The translations under genes were made by a program, and so were the position numbers. Source: Sphingobacterium corticibacterium (GTDB lineage Bacteria > Bacteroidota > Bacteroidia > Sphingobacteriales > Sphingobacteriaceae). Taken from it: a DNA stretch of 64,000 nucleotides. The stretch is from the NCBI RefSeq assembly GCF_004208525.1, contig NZ_SGIT01000001.1, forward strand, positions 1,426,001 to 1,490,000, written 5' to 3'. A model generated the notes under the pieces. The model was not told the DNA's origin, made no database searches, and saw nothing but the letters and a program-made list of their open reading frames with translations. Of the stretch, positions 25,352-33,948 are shown piece by piece. How positions within the stretch are numbered: the first letter of the stretch is position 1; each line of letters begins with the position of its first letter.

Positions 25352-26050
25352 TCAAGGCTCGTCACAGTCTAACGTCTCTGTTTTAATAAACAGTCTTTGA
25401 AACTGTTTCATTTGTGTACCATCATAATTGATATGATGCACTAAGTTGTTCGCACTATTCCACCAACCGTACACCAATACATAATCAAACGCACGATCTA
25501 GTCTATCTGCATGTTTCATGGTCGTTTCATAGTTATGCCATAAATATTCCGGTGTACTATTATTTTCCATCTGCATTTTTATCACTTGTTCGTAGGCTTC
25601 CAGTAAATCATCTCCTCCCTTGTGCAAGGCTTCCGCATATTGCCGGGCTTTCGTATCTTCCTTCACGGCCATTATTAAAGATTTAGTATCTTGTTTCGCG
25701 TTCTTTTGTACCTTCTTTAACGCGTACGTCTCTTGCAGATACTGCAATACGTCTTTCTTTAAACTTTGGAAATAATGTGTTTGGACAATCTGCAAATTTT
25801 TGACATGATGTATCACACTATCATATCTGGAAGTTAACTCTTCAAATGTCCCTCCATCATGAACGTAATGACTGGTACGAAGAAGGTAGTACGTATCGGC
25901 GAGCTGTTTCTCTGTATATTTTTTACTATCGTAAAAACCTGTATATGTACACAACTCGTCGTCGAATGTCCACGTTTTGTTTTGTGCTAATGCGACGTTT
26001 ATCGCAGATACTAACATGAACATTCCTATTGAAATCCGTTTAATCCGCAT
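25352..26050 (-). CDS. Secreted hypothetical protein
   Basis: The 232-residue protein starts with a signal peptide (MRIKRISIGMFMLVSAINVALAQ, cut near residue 23), so it is probably periplasmic. The mature part is helical and charged, with CTYTGFYDSKKYTEKQLADT near its start, a lysine-rich stretch around residue 115 and EYLWHNYETTMKHADRLDRA near the C-terminal third. I do not recognise the family. The ATG at 26050 follows a GGAG; a second ATG at 26059 adds three residues. It converges on mazG and diverges from trpS. Confidence 0.75.
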   Translation of the reverse strand: MRIKRISIGMFMLVSAINVALAQNKTWTFDDELCTYTGFYDSKKYTEKQLADTYYLLRTSHYVHDGGTFEELTSRYDSVIHHVKNLQIVQTHYFQSLKKDVLQYLQETYALKKVQKNAKQDTKSLIMAVKEDTKARQYAEALHKGGDDLLEAYEQVIKMQMENNSTPEYLWHNYETTMKHADRLDRAFDYVLVYGWWNSANNLVHHINYDGTQMKQFQRLFIKTETLDCDEP

Positions 26051-26081
26051 AATCTCCATTTAAAAAACTAATATACTGACC

Positions 26082-26114
26082 TTGCCTTTAATTACCAATT
26101 AATCCGTAAATTCG
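26082..26114 (+). promoter_or_regulatory. trpS promoter (-33 TTG and -7 TAAATTCG)
   Basis: TTG at 26082-26084 and TAAATTCG at 26107-26114 are separated by 22 bases, close to the usual Bacteroidetes spacing; the -7 box differs by one base from TAnnTTTG. The trpS ATG is four bases downstream, so the transcript would have almost no leader. Confidence 0.55.
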
Positions 26115-26118
26115 CGAC

Positions 26119-27120
26119 ATGAAAGAAACTGTTGTTAGCGGTATCAGAAGTACCGGTAAGTTACATTTGGGCAACTACTATGGAGCATTGCGTAATTTCG
26201 TCAAAATGCAGCACGAATATAACTGCTTCTTTTTTATAGCTGATTTACACTCTTTAACGACACATCCCACTCCCGAACACCTCAACCGTACCGTAAGAGA
26301 AGTTGCGGTAGAATATTTAGCAGCGGGTATCGATCCCGAACAATCTACCATATATGTACAATCGGATGTTCCGGAAGTAGCGGAGCTCTACCTATACATG
26401 AACATGAATGCTTATTTGGGGGAATTGGAGAGAGCTACTGCATTCAAAGATAAAGTTCGTGCTAATCCGGACAATGTTAATGCTGGACTTTTAACGTACC
26501 CGGTGCTTATGGCATGTGATATCTTAATTCATCATGGCACCAAGGTTCCCGTTGGAAAAGATCAGGAACAGCATTTAGAAATGACACGTACGTTTGGTAA
26601 CCGTTTTAACAGATTATATAACGTGGAATATTTTAAGGAGGCTTTTGCTTTTTCCTACAGTGATAAATTGGTTAAAATTCCGGGGCTGGATGGTAACGGA
26701 AAAATGGGAAAATCAAATGGTGAAGCTAGCTGCGTCTATCTAAGTGATTCTCCTGAGGTTATCCGTAAAAAAGTGATGCGTGCCGTCTCCGATGCTGGCC
26801 CTACAGAAATGCATCAAGCAAAGCCGGAACCCATACAGAATTTATTTGATTTGATGAAAGTGGTCTCGACACCGGACACTTTACAACATTTCGAAGATCT
26901 GTACAACAAGTGTGAAATTCGTTATGGAGATTTCAAAAAACAGCTTGCCGAAGATATGGTGCTGGCAACCGAACCCGTTCGTTCGCGCATCCATGAAATT
27001 TCAAACGACGACGAATACGTCAAAAAAGTCATCCGGATGGGTGCGGAGAAGGCAAGTGAAAGCGCACGTAAAACAATTAGGGAAGTGCGCGAAATCATTG
27101 GGATCAAGAAGTTGTATTAA
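26119..27120 (+). CDS. trpS: Tryptophan-tRNA ligase
   Basis: TrpRS charges tRNA-Trp. The 333-residue class I synthetase shows the HIGH-type motif as GKLHLGNYYGAL (about 13-24) and the KMSKS motif as KMGKSNG (about 195-201), with VGKDQEQHLEMTRTFGNRFN in between, all in the expected order and spacing. The length is standard. It is monocistronic, with a likely promoter right before the ATG. The following 97 bases up to the kinase gene hold nothing recognised. Confidence 0.97.
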   Translation: MKETVVSGIRSTGKLHLGNYYGALRNFVKMQHEYNCFFFIADLHSLTTHPTPEHLNRTVREVAVEYLAAGIDPEQSTIYVQSDVPEVAELYLYMNMNAYLGELERATAFKDKVRANPDNVNAGLLTYPVLMACDILIHHGTKVPVGKDQEQHLEMTRTFGNRFNRLYNVEYFKEAFAFSYSDKLVKIPGLDGNGKMGKSNGEASCVYLSDSPEVIRKKVMRAVSDAGPTEMHQAKPEPIQNLFDLMKVVSTPDTLQHFEDLYNKCEIRYGDFKKQLAEDMVLATEPVRSRIHEISNDDEYVKKVIRMGAEKASESARKTIREVREIIGIKKLY

Positions 27121-27217
27121 AAATTGACTTCGGCGATTCTTGGTTCATTTTTTGTAACGAGGGACTTGATGATTCATCATGCAAAACTCATAATTTATAA
27201 TTCGTCATTCATTCAAC

Positions 27218-27832
27218 ATGCACATAGCAATTGTAGGAAATATCGGAGCAGGAAAAACCACTTTAACAGAATTGATTGCACGTCATCTTAATTTTGAAGC
27301 ACAATTTGAAGCTGTGGAAGACAATCCTTATCTAGAGGACTTCTATGCGGATATGAAACGGTGGGCATTTAATCTGCAGATATTCTTTCTAAACAGCCGT
27401 TTTAGGCATATTGTGGATTTACAGAACCGGGGCATCCATATGGTTCAAGATCGGACAATTTATGAGGATGCCTATATTTTCGCAGAGAACCTCTATGATA
27501 TGGGGCTGATGAGTGCGCGTGATTTTGAGAACTATAGCAATATTTTCCAAAGTATCGTTCATTACATCAAACCTCCTGATTTATTGATTTACCTACGGGC
27601 TTCTGTGCCAACGCTGGTCAGCAATATCCAAAAAAGGGGACGCGATTATGAATCAGCTATCCGTTTAGATTATCTATCCAAACTCAATGAAAAATATGAA
27701 AAGTGGATAGGCAATTATAACGATGGAAAGCTCTTAGTTTTAGACAAGGACAACCTCGACTTCGCGAACAAGCCTGAAGACCTAGGGCATATTATTCAAA
27801 AAATAGAAGCTGAAATGTTTGGGCTATTTTAG
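27218..27832 (+). CDS. Deoxynucleoside kinase
   Basis: The enzyme phosphorylates deoxynucleosides for salvage. The 204-residue protein has the P-loop GNIGAGKTTL (about 7-16), the EDNPYLEDFY substrate region, the DRTIYEDAYIFAENLYDMG motif (the DRS-like catalytic stretch, about 87-105) and the lid with Arg residues (QKRGRDYE, about 135-142). This is the dNK/dGK-dCK family, common in Bacteroidetes as a deoxyadenosine or deoxyguanosine kinase; the exact base specificity cannot be read. Its stop lies in a small TTGGGCT/AGCCCAA hairpin shared with convergent radC. Confidence 0.92.
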   Translation: MHIAIVGNIGAGKTTLTELIARHLNFEAQFEAVEDNPYLEDFYADMKRWAFNLQIFFLNSRFRHIVDLQNRGIHMVQDRTIYEDAYIFAENLYDMGLMSARDFENYSNIFQSIVHYIKPPDLLIYLRASVPTLVSNIQKRGRDYESAIRLDYLSKLNEKYEKWIGNYNDGKLLVLDKDNLDFANKPEDLGHIIQKIEAEMFGLF

Positions 27833-27842
27833 CCCAACATCT

Positions 27843-28529
27843 TTACAACAAATCTTCATCGCGAAAACTGAGATAAGCGGTGTCCGTGAAGATGATATGA
27901 TCGTTCACCCGAATGTCTATCAGCTCTGCAGCCGCAACAATTCTTTTTGTAATTATTTTATCCGCATTGCTTGCCCGCAGCGTACCCGATGGATGATTGT
28001 GAATCAGAATAAGGGAGTTAGCCTGTACTTGCAAAGCAAATCGTAGAATAACCCGTACATCCACTGGTGTCGCATCATTGCCTCCGCGCCCTATTATTTT
28101 CTTATCTAACAATTTGCAGCCCGTGTTTAAATAAAGTACCCAAAACTCTTCATGGGGCAAATCTTGGATATAGGCTCCGAAATAATCGTACACCTTCCGG
28201 CTACTATTCAAGACGGGAATCGCTTCGGGTTCCATCTCTTTTCGGCGACGGCCCAATTCCAAAGCGGCAATGATACTAATGGCTTTTGCCTCTCCTATGC
28301 CACGGTAGCGGCATAAATCTGGCACCTCCAATCTGGAGATATTATTTAAATTATTTTGGGCGTCGGATAATATCCGACGACAGAGTTCGACGGCAGTTTC
28401 TTTTCTAGAGCCAGAACCGATCAGTATCGCCATCAGTTCCGCATCTGACAAGGCTCTTCGACCTTGTTCCAATAATTTTTCACGTGGGCGGTCGGCTTCT
28501 GACCATTCCCGGATAATTAGTTTTTCCAT
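27843..28529 (-). CDS. radC: RadC-family JAB-domain protein
   Basis: RadC/YeeS-type proteins combine a helix-hairpin-helix region (about 45-85, ISRLEVPDLCRYRGIGEAKA) with a JAMM metal-binding domain (about 105-225). The JAMM motif reads HNHPSGTLRASNAD, with both His, the Ser and the Asp present. Despite the name a role in recombination repair is doubtful; the molecular function is unknown. The frame opens at 28589, but ATG 28529 gives the family start MEKLIIREWSEADRPREKLL, so 228 residues are annotated. Confidence 0.94.
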   Translation of the reverse strand: MEKLIIREWSEADRPREKLLEQGRRALSDAELMAILIGSGSRKETAVELCRRILSDAQNNLNNISRLEVPDLCRYRGIGEAKAISIIAALELGRRRKEMEPEAIPVLNSSRKVYDYFGAYIQDLPHEEFWVLYLNTGCKLLDKKIIGRGGNDATPVDVRVILRFALQVQANSLILIHNHPSGTLRASNADKIITKRIVAAAELIDIRVNDHIIFTDTAYLSFRDEDLL

Positions 28530-28650
28530 GTCAACAAGTATATAACGGCATGTTAAAATTACTACTTTTTTTAGTAAAAACAAATCCATTCATACAAAAC
28601 GCATTAACAATTCTTAACCGATTCGAGCCCTGCATTTCGTAGAGAAATTC

Positions 28651-28658
28651 TATCTTTG
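28651..28658 (+). promoter_or_regulatory. -7 promoter box for the cyclophilin gene
   Basis: TATCTTTG fits TAnnTTTG and ends 24 bases before ATG 28683. It contains the TTG at 28656 that could be mistaken for a start codon. Confidence 0.6.
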
Positions 28659-28682
28659 CAATTCCATATAAATATCAAAACA

Positions 28683-29141
28683 ATGAGTAAAGCGATTATC
28701 AAGACAGAAAAAGGCGATATGACCGTGCAATTTTACACGGAAGACGCTCCTAATACGGTAGCCAACTTTATTAAATTGGCAAAATCAGGTTATTACGACG
28801 GTTTAGCGTTCCATCGCGTCATTCCTGATTTCGTGATTCAGGGTGGCTGTCCCAACACACGTGAGGGAGCAACGGGCGTACCCGGCACGGGAGGTCCTGG
28901 TTACAAAATCGACTGTGAGTTAACTGGTGAGAATCAATATCATGATAGAGGTGTATTATCGATGGCACACGCTGGTAGAAATACAGGTGGTTCACAATTT
29001 TTTATATGCCACAGCCGCAACAACACAGCACATTTAGATCGAAACCATACCTGTTTCGGCAAAGTTATTGAAAATGTCGATGTTGTGGACGACATCCGTC
29101 AGGGAGATCGCATTTTAGGAGTGGAAGTTATTGAAGAATAA
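28683..29141 (+). CDS. Peptidyl-prolyl cis-trans isomerase, cyclophilin type
   Basis: Cyclophilins speed proline isomerisation in folding proteins. The 152-residue product has no signal peptide and so acts in the cytoplasm. The core motifs are [20 protein letters not shown] (about 43-62, with the catalytic Arg after FH), [20 protein letters not shown] and [20 protein letters not shown] possible TTG start at 28656 falls in the promoter box and is rejected; ATG 28683 gives [13 protein letters not shown]. The DUF5606 gene follows after 14 bases and is probably cotranscribed. Confidence 0.95.
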   Translation: MSKAIIKTEKGDMTVQFYTEDAPNTVANFIKLAKSGYYDGLAFHRVIPDFVIQGGCPNTREGATGVPGTGGPGYKIDCELTGENQYHDRGVLSMAHAGRNTGGSQFFICHSRNNTAHLDRNHTCFGKVIENVDVVDDIRQGDRILGVEVIEE

Positions 29142-29155
29142 TAACCTAAATAGAC

Positions 29156-29560
29156 ATGAACTTAAGAGCTTTAGTATCAGTTACGGGAAAACCAGGTCTT
29201 TTTAAATTGATCGGACAGAGTAAAAGTGGATTTATCTTAGAAACATTAGACGATAAGAAAATCAAATCCACTGTCAACCTATCCACAACCAAGATGGCCA
29301 CTTTGGAAGATATTACCATCTATGGTGAGGAGGAGGAAATACGGCTATTGGATGTATTCGAAACCATCAAAGAAAAAGGTGGAGATATGCCCGATATTAA
29401 AGATGGGAAAGCTTTACGCGCATTCTTTCGTGAAATAGCACCTGGACATGACGAGTCTAGGGTATACGCCTCTGATATGAAGAAAATTATATCTTGGTAC
29501 AATATCATCAAAGAGCTTCCTTTATTTAATGAGGAGGCCCCAGAACCGATTCAGCAATAA
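29156..29560 (+). CDS. DUF5606 protein
   Basis: The 134-residue cytoplasmic protein has the Bacteroidetes family DUF5606: an N-terminal beta-barrel-like part (MNLRALVSVTGKPGLFKLIG, about 1-65) and a helical C-terminal half with YASDMKKIISWYNIIKEL. The small SH3-like start is reminiscent of nucleic-acid or protein-binding folds, but no function is established to my knowledge. It sits directly after the cyclophilin gene. Confidence 0.9.
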   Translation: MNLRALVSVTGKPGLFKLIGQSKSGFILETLDDKKIKSTVNLSTTKMATLEDITIYGEEEEIRLLDVFETIKEKGGDMPDIKDGKALRAFFREIAPGHDESRVYASDMKKIISWYNIIKELPLFNEEAPEPIQQ

Positions 29561-29570
29561 AAAATAAGTT

Positions 29571-29592
29571 GGAGGCGCAACCACGCGTCTCC
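29571..29592. repeat. Short GAGACGC-type palindrome
   Basis: GGAGGCGCAA and ACGCGTCTCC form an imperfect inverted repeat between two convergent genes. It resembles the longer element at 12078-12138 and probably belongs to the same dispersed repeat type, perhaps acting as a terminator for both flanking genes. Confidence 0.55.
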
Positions 29593-29599
29593 ACTACTA

Positions 29600-30670
29600 T
29601 CAAAATAACCGCATTTGTGCATCGCGATTGGGCCTTTCAAATAAATCCGTACGTAAAACTGGATAAGCCTGTAGTCCCATATACTTTTTAACCGCTACTT
29701 TGAATAATTGCCGTATTCCTTCTGCGGTTTCACCATCCCCCCTAATCCTCCTGCCCCACTGACTATCGTTGAGTTTACCACCGTGGCAAGCTTCTATACC
29801 GTGTATGATCTTTTCTGCACCATCAGGATAATTTTTGTAAACCCAGTCTGTAAAGATATCTGCTATCGCCCCATTTAGTCGTACAATAGTATAGCTAGCC
29901 CATTTGGCGCCTACATCTGCGGCGCGTTTTATCAATGCTGGCATCTCATCGCTATTTATTCCCGGCACAATGGGGGCAATCATCAAGGAGACGGGTATAT
30001 TTTTCTCTGCCAATTTTTCCATCAACTTTAATCTTGCTGCCGCCGTCGCAGTTCGTGGTTCCATCTTCCTTCTCACCTCTTCGCGCAGGCTATTGATCGT
30101 GACCGATACACTTACTAACTCCGCCTCAGCAAGTGCTGCCAAGATATCCAAATCACGCAGCATCAATACGTTCTTGCTTATGATAGAAACGGGATGCTTA
30201 TAGGTTAGAAAAGTAGTTAGCAGCTGGCGGGTGATCTTCAATTTTCTTTCGACAGGTTGATAACAATCGGTATTTCCCGACATGAAGATGGGTTCTGGAA
30301 CATAGCTCTTTCGATCAAATTCTTTTTCCAACAACTCCACCGCATTATACTTCACCAAAATCTTTCGTTCGAAATCCAACCCTGCACTATATCCCCAATA
30401 CTCATGTGAATTCCGCGCATAGCAATAAATACAGCCATGTTCACAACCCTGATATGGATTTAAAGATCGGTAAAACCCTAGATCCGGACTGTTTACCTTA
30501 GACAAAATTGCTTTCGGATAGGTTGCTATAATTTTTGTGGACGCCGACGATAGAAAGGCCTCATCCAAACCCTCTATATATTCTTGCACATAGCGTTGTT
30601 CAAAAAATTTGTTATTGGGATTTACTTGGGCGCCCCTCCCTTTAAAATATGCTTCTTCATTTGAATCCAT
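29600..30670 (-). CDS. PA0069-type radical SAM protein
   Basis: The 356-residue protein carries the radical SAM cluster motif CEHGCIYCYAR (about 77-87; three Cys spaced CxxxCxxC) that binds a 4Fe-4S cluster and SAM. It belongs to the PA0069/SplB-like family (SLNPYQGCEHG, ISKNVLMLRDLDIL, MIAPIVPGINSDE). The substrate is unknown; spore photoproduct lyase is a distant relative only. A TTG at 30676 is in frame, but it lies in a TATTTTTG box (30674-30681); ATG 30670 is chosen, which would make the message nearly leaderless. Confidence 0.92.
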   Translation of the reverse strand: MDSNEEAYFKGRGAQVNPNNKFFEQRYVQEYIEGLDEAFLSSASTKIIATYPKAILSKVNSPDLGFYRSLNPYQGCEHGCIYCYARNSHEYWGYSAGLDFERKILVKYNAVELLEKEFDRKSYVPEPIFMSGNTDCYQPVERKLKITRQLLTTFLTYKHPVSIISKNVLMLRDLDILAALAEAELVSVSVTINSLREEVRRKMEPRTATAAARLKLMEKLAEKNIPVSLMIAPIVPGINSDEMPALIKRAADVGAKWASYTIVRLNGAIADIFTDWVYKNYPDGAEKIIHGIEACHGGKLNDSQWGRRIRGDGETAEGIRQLFKVAVKKYMGLQAYPVLRTDLFERPNRDAQMRLF

Positions 30671-30703
30671 GCACAAAAATACTAAAAATATTAGCTTTTC
30701 GTG

Positions 30704-31384
30704 TTATTCTTCTTTACTATAGCTAAACATCCACTCGTATATATCGTCTTTATGAAAAAGTCTTTCTACGCTGCCATGGGTACCTCCAGGAATAATAGTT
30801 AAGGTGACATCAGCTTGCGGATTGGCTTGCTTGATTGCCTTGTATATTTTTTTAGACTCCGACGCAGGAACCGCACGATCTACGCTTCCGTGCTGTATCC
30901 ACAACGGTACAGTCGACAGATTTTGTGCATATTTCAACGTGCCGCCTCCACAAATAGCCACTGCCGCCGCAACGGATTGGGGATATTTTCCTACGAAATC
31001 CATCGTTCCGTACGCTCCCATACTCATACCGCATACGTAAATACGTTTTTCATCTACATTGTAATGTCGAACCACGTAGTTTAACACATCTTTTACTTTA
31101 TCGGGATCCCAGCCGTTGGTCGTTTGAGGAGCTACAATGAGCGAAGAGGGTATCTCTACGCCTCTATTTTTAGCATACAATACGCCATATCGTTTCACCC
31201 TGTTCAAATCTCGTCCTGAAAGACTTCTACCATGCAAAAAAATCAAAACAGGACTGGTATATTTCTCGTCATAATTTTCTATGTCAATAAGAAAATCATA
31301 AGCCGCTCTTCCTTCAATTGCTTGTTGTTGTACATAGACTTTGTTTATCAACATGAATATAAAAGCGATACTATATTTAAGCAT
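30704..31384 (-). CDS. Secreted alpha/beta-hydrolase (esterase/peptidase-like)
   Basis: The 226-residue protein has a short N-terminal signal-like hydrophobic segment (MLKYSIAFIFMLINKVYVQQ) and an alpha/beta-hydrolase fold. The nucleophile elbow reads GMSMGAYG (GxSxG, Ser about 121), the oxyanion region FLHGRSLSGRD (about 49-59), Asp of the triad probably in GSVDRAVPASESK, and His in GGTHGSVERL. The pattern is that of prolyl-oligopeptidase-like or depolymerase-type esterases. Substrate is unknown. It starts 12 bases after the cstA stop in the same direction. Confidence 0.88.
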   Translation of the reverse strand: MLKYSIAFIFMLINKVYVQQQAIEGRAAYDFLIDIENYDEKYTSPVLIFLHGRSLSGRDLNRVKRYGVLYAKNRGVEIPSSLIVAPQTTNGWDPDKVKDVLNYVVRHYNVDEKRIYVCGMSMGAYGTMDFVGKYPQSVAAAVAICGGGTLKYAQNLSTVPLWIQHGSVDRAVPASESKKIYKAIKQANPQADVTLTIIPGGTHGSVERLFHKDDIYEWMFSYSKEE

Positions 31385-31396
31385 ATCTCGTACAAT

Positions 31397-33238
31397 TTAC
31401 CTTTCCACTAATTCTTTAACGGTATCACCATAACTATCTACCTTATCAGCTTCCATTTTAGTGAGACGGTGCCATCTTTTAAAGGTGTTCACAAAAACAA
31501 TGAGCATTAAAACCATCGCCAACAATGCTAGCGATGCCAATAAATATTGACCTTCTGGCAGGTAGATATATCGGATTTGTTCATAACCCGCCCAAAAGGT
31601 AATGATCGCCATAAATACGCCAGGAATAGCTGCACAAAGTGCATATTTTCCACGATTAATACGGATCAACATCGTTGTACAGACGATAAGTCCGCAAGCT
31701 GCCAGTAACTGATTACTGATACCAAATAACGGCCATATGCTACTTACATTTCCCGTATACACCAAATATCCCCATGCAAATGTAAAAATTAAGCTGCTGA
31801 TAATAATGCCCGGTGTCCAGTTTTTGTCACCAAACTTCGGCATGACCGTACCTAACATTTCCTGCAAGAAGAATCGGCCTACACGGGTACCTGCATCTAT
31901 TGCCGTTAATATAAAAACCGCTTCGAACATGATGGCGAAGTTATACCAATACGCCATCACGTCATCCATAAACGGTATTTTATTGAATATATGGGCCATA
32001 CCTACAGCCAGTGAAACCGCTCCTCCCGTTCTCCCCTGTAGATCCACCCCGATCTTCTCACTAAAATGCGCCAAATCTACAGGATGCAAATGGGGATTGG
32101 CCGCCATAAATGATTCATACATTTCTTTGGGGGTATTGATGGCAAAATAATCACCAGGAACCAGTGTACAAGCAGCTATTAAGGCCATTAATGCGACAAA
32201 TCCTTCTACAAGCATTGCTCCGTATCCCACGAAAAGAATTTCCTTCTCGTTGGTCAACATTTTTGGTGTCGTACCCGTCGCGATTACCGCATGAAAGCCC
32301 GAAATCGCTCCACAGGCTATAACGATAAAAATAAACGGCAAAACAGGTCCTCCGATGACTGGACCTCCCCCATGAATAAACGCCGTAACGGCGGGCATTT
32401 CAATCGTTGGCTGCACAAAGATGATCCCGATGGCCAACATCAGAATCGTACCGATCTTTAAATAGGTGGACAAATAATCCCGTGGAACCAAGAGCAACCA
32501 TACAGGAAGAACCGACGCCAAAAAACCATATACGGTGATGGCAATCGATATGGTCTCCACCCGCCAATGAAACAAGTTGCTGATGGAAGCAATCTGCATG
32601 AGCTCATGCCCGCCCACGATACCGGCAATCAATAATACCCCACCGATAATACTGGCAAACGTGACGCTATTTTTGCGATAACGCATGATTAATCCCATGA
32701 GAATCGCTATCGGCATCGTAGCAATAACGGTGAATAAAGACCAAGAAGCTTCATGCATCGCGCTGATACAAGCCAGCGACAGTCCGGCCAAGGTCAAAAT
32801 CAAAATAAACAGTACGGCAAAACCTGTTATCAAGCCGGTAGCTTTCCCAATCTCCTTACCCGCTATCGTAGCCAAGCTTTCCCCTTTATGCCTCACGGAT
32901 GCGAAAAGCACCACCATATCGTGTACTCCACCCGCTAATACACAACCTATCAAGATCCACAATGTTCCGGGAAGATAGCCAAACTGTGCAGCAAGCACCG
33001 GACCCACAAGTGGTCCAGCCGCGGCAATGGCGGCAAAATGGTGTCCGAAAAGGACATTCTTGTTGGTTGCTACATAATCTTTACCATCGGCAAATTCTAT
33101 TGCGGGGGTTACATTCTTTGCATTGAGGCGTAACACTTTATTCGCCATAAAAATGCCATAAAAGCGGTAAGCGATCGCAAATAGTAATAGTGCTACAAAC
33201 ACCAGGGTAAGGGCATTAATGCCGTTTAGATATTCCAT
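31397..33238 (-). CDS. cstA: Carbon starvation protein CstA (peptide/pyruvate uptake family)
   Basis: CstA proteins are inner-membrane carriers; E. coli CstA and its relative BtsT take up peptides and pyruvate. The 613-residue protein has about 16 hydrophobic helices and the family landmarks NVLFGHHFAAIAAAGPLVGP near residue 60 and GFHAVIATGTTPKML in the middle. The length is near the shorter CstA/BtsT class. The ATG at 33238 is clear. The esterase gene follows after 12 bases. The 211-bp upstream region holds an AT-rich inverted repeat (33365-33374 with 33384-33393) and no gene. Confidence 0.95.
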   Translation of the reverse strand: MEYLNGINALTLVFVALLLFAIAYRFYGIFMANKVLRLNAKNVTPAIEFADGKDYVATNKNVLFGHHFAAIAAAGPLVGPVLAAQFGYLPGTLWILIGCVLAGGVHDMVVLFASVRHKGESLATIAGKEIGKATGLITGFAVLFILILTLAGLSLACISAMHEASWSLFTVIATMPIAILMGLIMRYRKNSVTFASIIGGVLLIAGIVGGHELMQIASISNLFHWRVETISIAITVYGFLASVLPVWLLLVPRDYLSTYLKIGTILMLAIGIIFVQPTIEMPAVTAFIHGGGPVIGGPVLPFIFIVIACGAISGFHAVIATGTTPKMLTNEKEILFVGYGAMLVEGFVALMALIAACTLVPGDYFAINTPKEMYESFMAANPHLHPVDLAHFSEKIGVDLQGRTGGAVSLAVGMAHIFNKIPFMDDVMAYWYNFAIMFEAVFILTAIDAGTRVGRFFLQEMLGTVMPKFGDKNWTPGIIISSLIFTFAWGYLVYTGNVSSIWPLFGISNQLLAACGLIVCTTMLIRINRGKYALCAAIPGVFMAIITFWAGYEQIRYIYLPEGQYLLASLALLAMVLMLIVFVNTFKRWHRLTKMEADKVDSYGDTVKELVER

Positions 33239-33449
33239 TAAGAACAGGATTATAACTGTGAAGGCAATATTAAATATTTTTATTTACAAATCAAATTCTT
33301 CATTTATCGGAAAAAGCAATATTTATGTTTTTTTAGAGAATACCATCCCAAATAACGCTGTTGTAATAAAAATGGAATACCGACATTTTTATTATTCAAT
33401 ATTTTCGCTAATTTTACATATATTTTTCTCTGTGTAAAAAGACAAAAAA

Positions 33450-33920
33450 ATGGAAGACAAAGGCGGTAAAATATCTGTACTATACGTTGATGATGAGGAA
33501 AATAACTTAATTTCTTTTAAGGCTACTTTTCGGATAAAATACAAAGTTTATACGGCTATTAGTGGAGCAAAAGCCATAGACATTGTAAAAACAAAACCTA
33601 TTGATATTATCATTACTGATCAACGCATGCCTGGAATGACGGGGGTAGAATTTCTGGAAGAGATTATCAAGATTAATCCCGATTCGATGCGTATCCTGTT
33701 GACGGGTTATACAGATATGAGTGCTGTCATTGATGCTGTCAACAAGGGAAAGATTTTCCATTACCTCAACAAACCTTGGAGCGAAGAAGAGCTCGACGAA
33801 ACCATACAACGAGCTTACGATATTTATGCGGAAAAGAAAAAGATACTGGAAACGTATTCTAAACTCGAAGTTTCTAACGAACAATTAGAATTTTTACTTC
33901 GCCAAAAGTTGCTTTCCTAA
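33450..33920 (+). CDS. Stand-alone response regulator receiver with C-terminal helix
   Basis: The 156-residue protein has a receiver domain (about 9-125) with the acidic pair in VDDEENN, the phospho-acceptor Asp57 in TDQRMPG and the Lys in LNKPWSEEEL. A charged helix (about 128-156) with no DNA-binding domain follows. The wording DDEENNLISFKATFR is nearly repeated in the receiver of the hybrid kinase at 33949-35034 (DDEANNLISFKANFR), so the two are paralogous. It converges on that gene and is a likely phosphate partner of the neighbouring kinases. A -7 box was not evident. Confidence 0.93.
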   Translation: MEDKGGKISVLYVDDEENNLISFKATFRIKYKVYTAISGAKAIDIVKTKPIDIIITDQRMPGMTGVEFLEEIIKINPDSMRILLTGYTDMSAVIDAVNKGKIFHYLNKPWSEEELDETIQRAYDIYAEKKKILETYSKLEVSNEQLEFLLRQKLLS

Positions 33921-33948
33921 CGCAGATATCTGTTTTTAGATCCTTTAA

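Noticed and set aside
27121..27217. Possible small RNA or repeat between trpS and the kinase gene
   Set aside because: AT-rich text with no stem, terminator or ribosome site beyond chance.
33365..33393. AT-rich inverted repeat upstream of cstA
   Set aside because: All A/T arms with no flanking signal; too weak to call as an operator or terminator.
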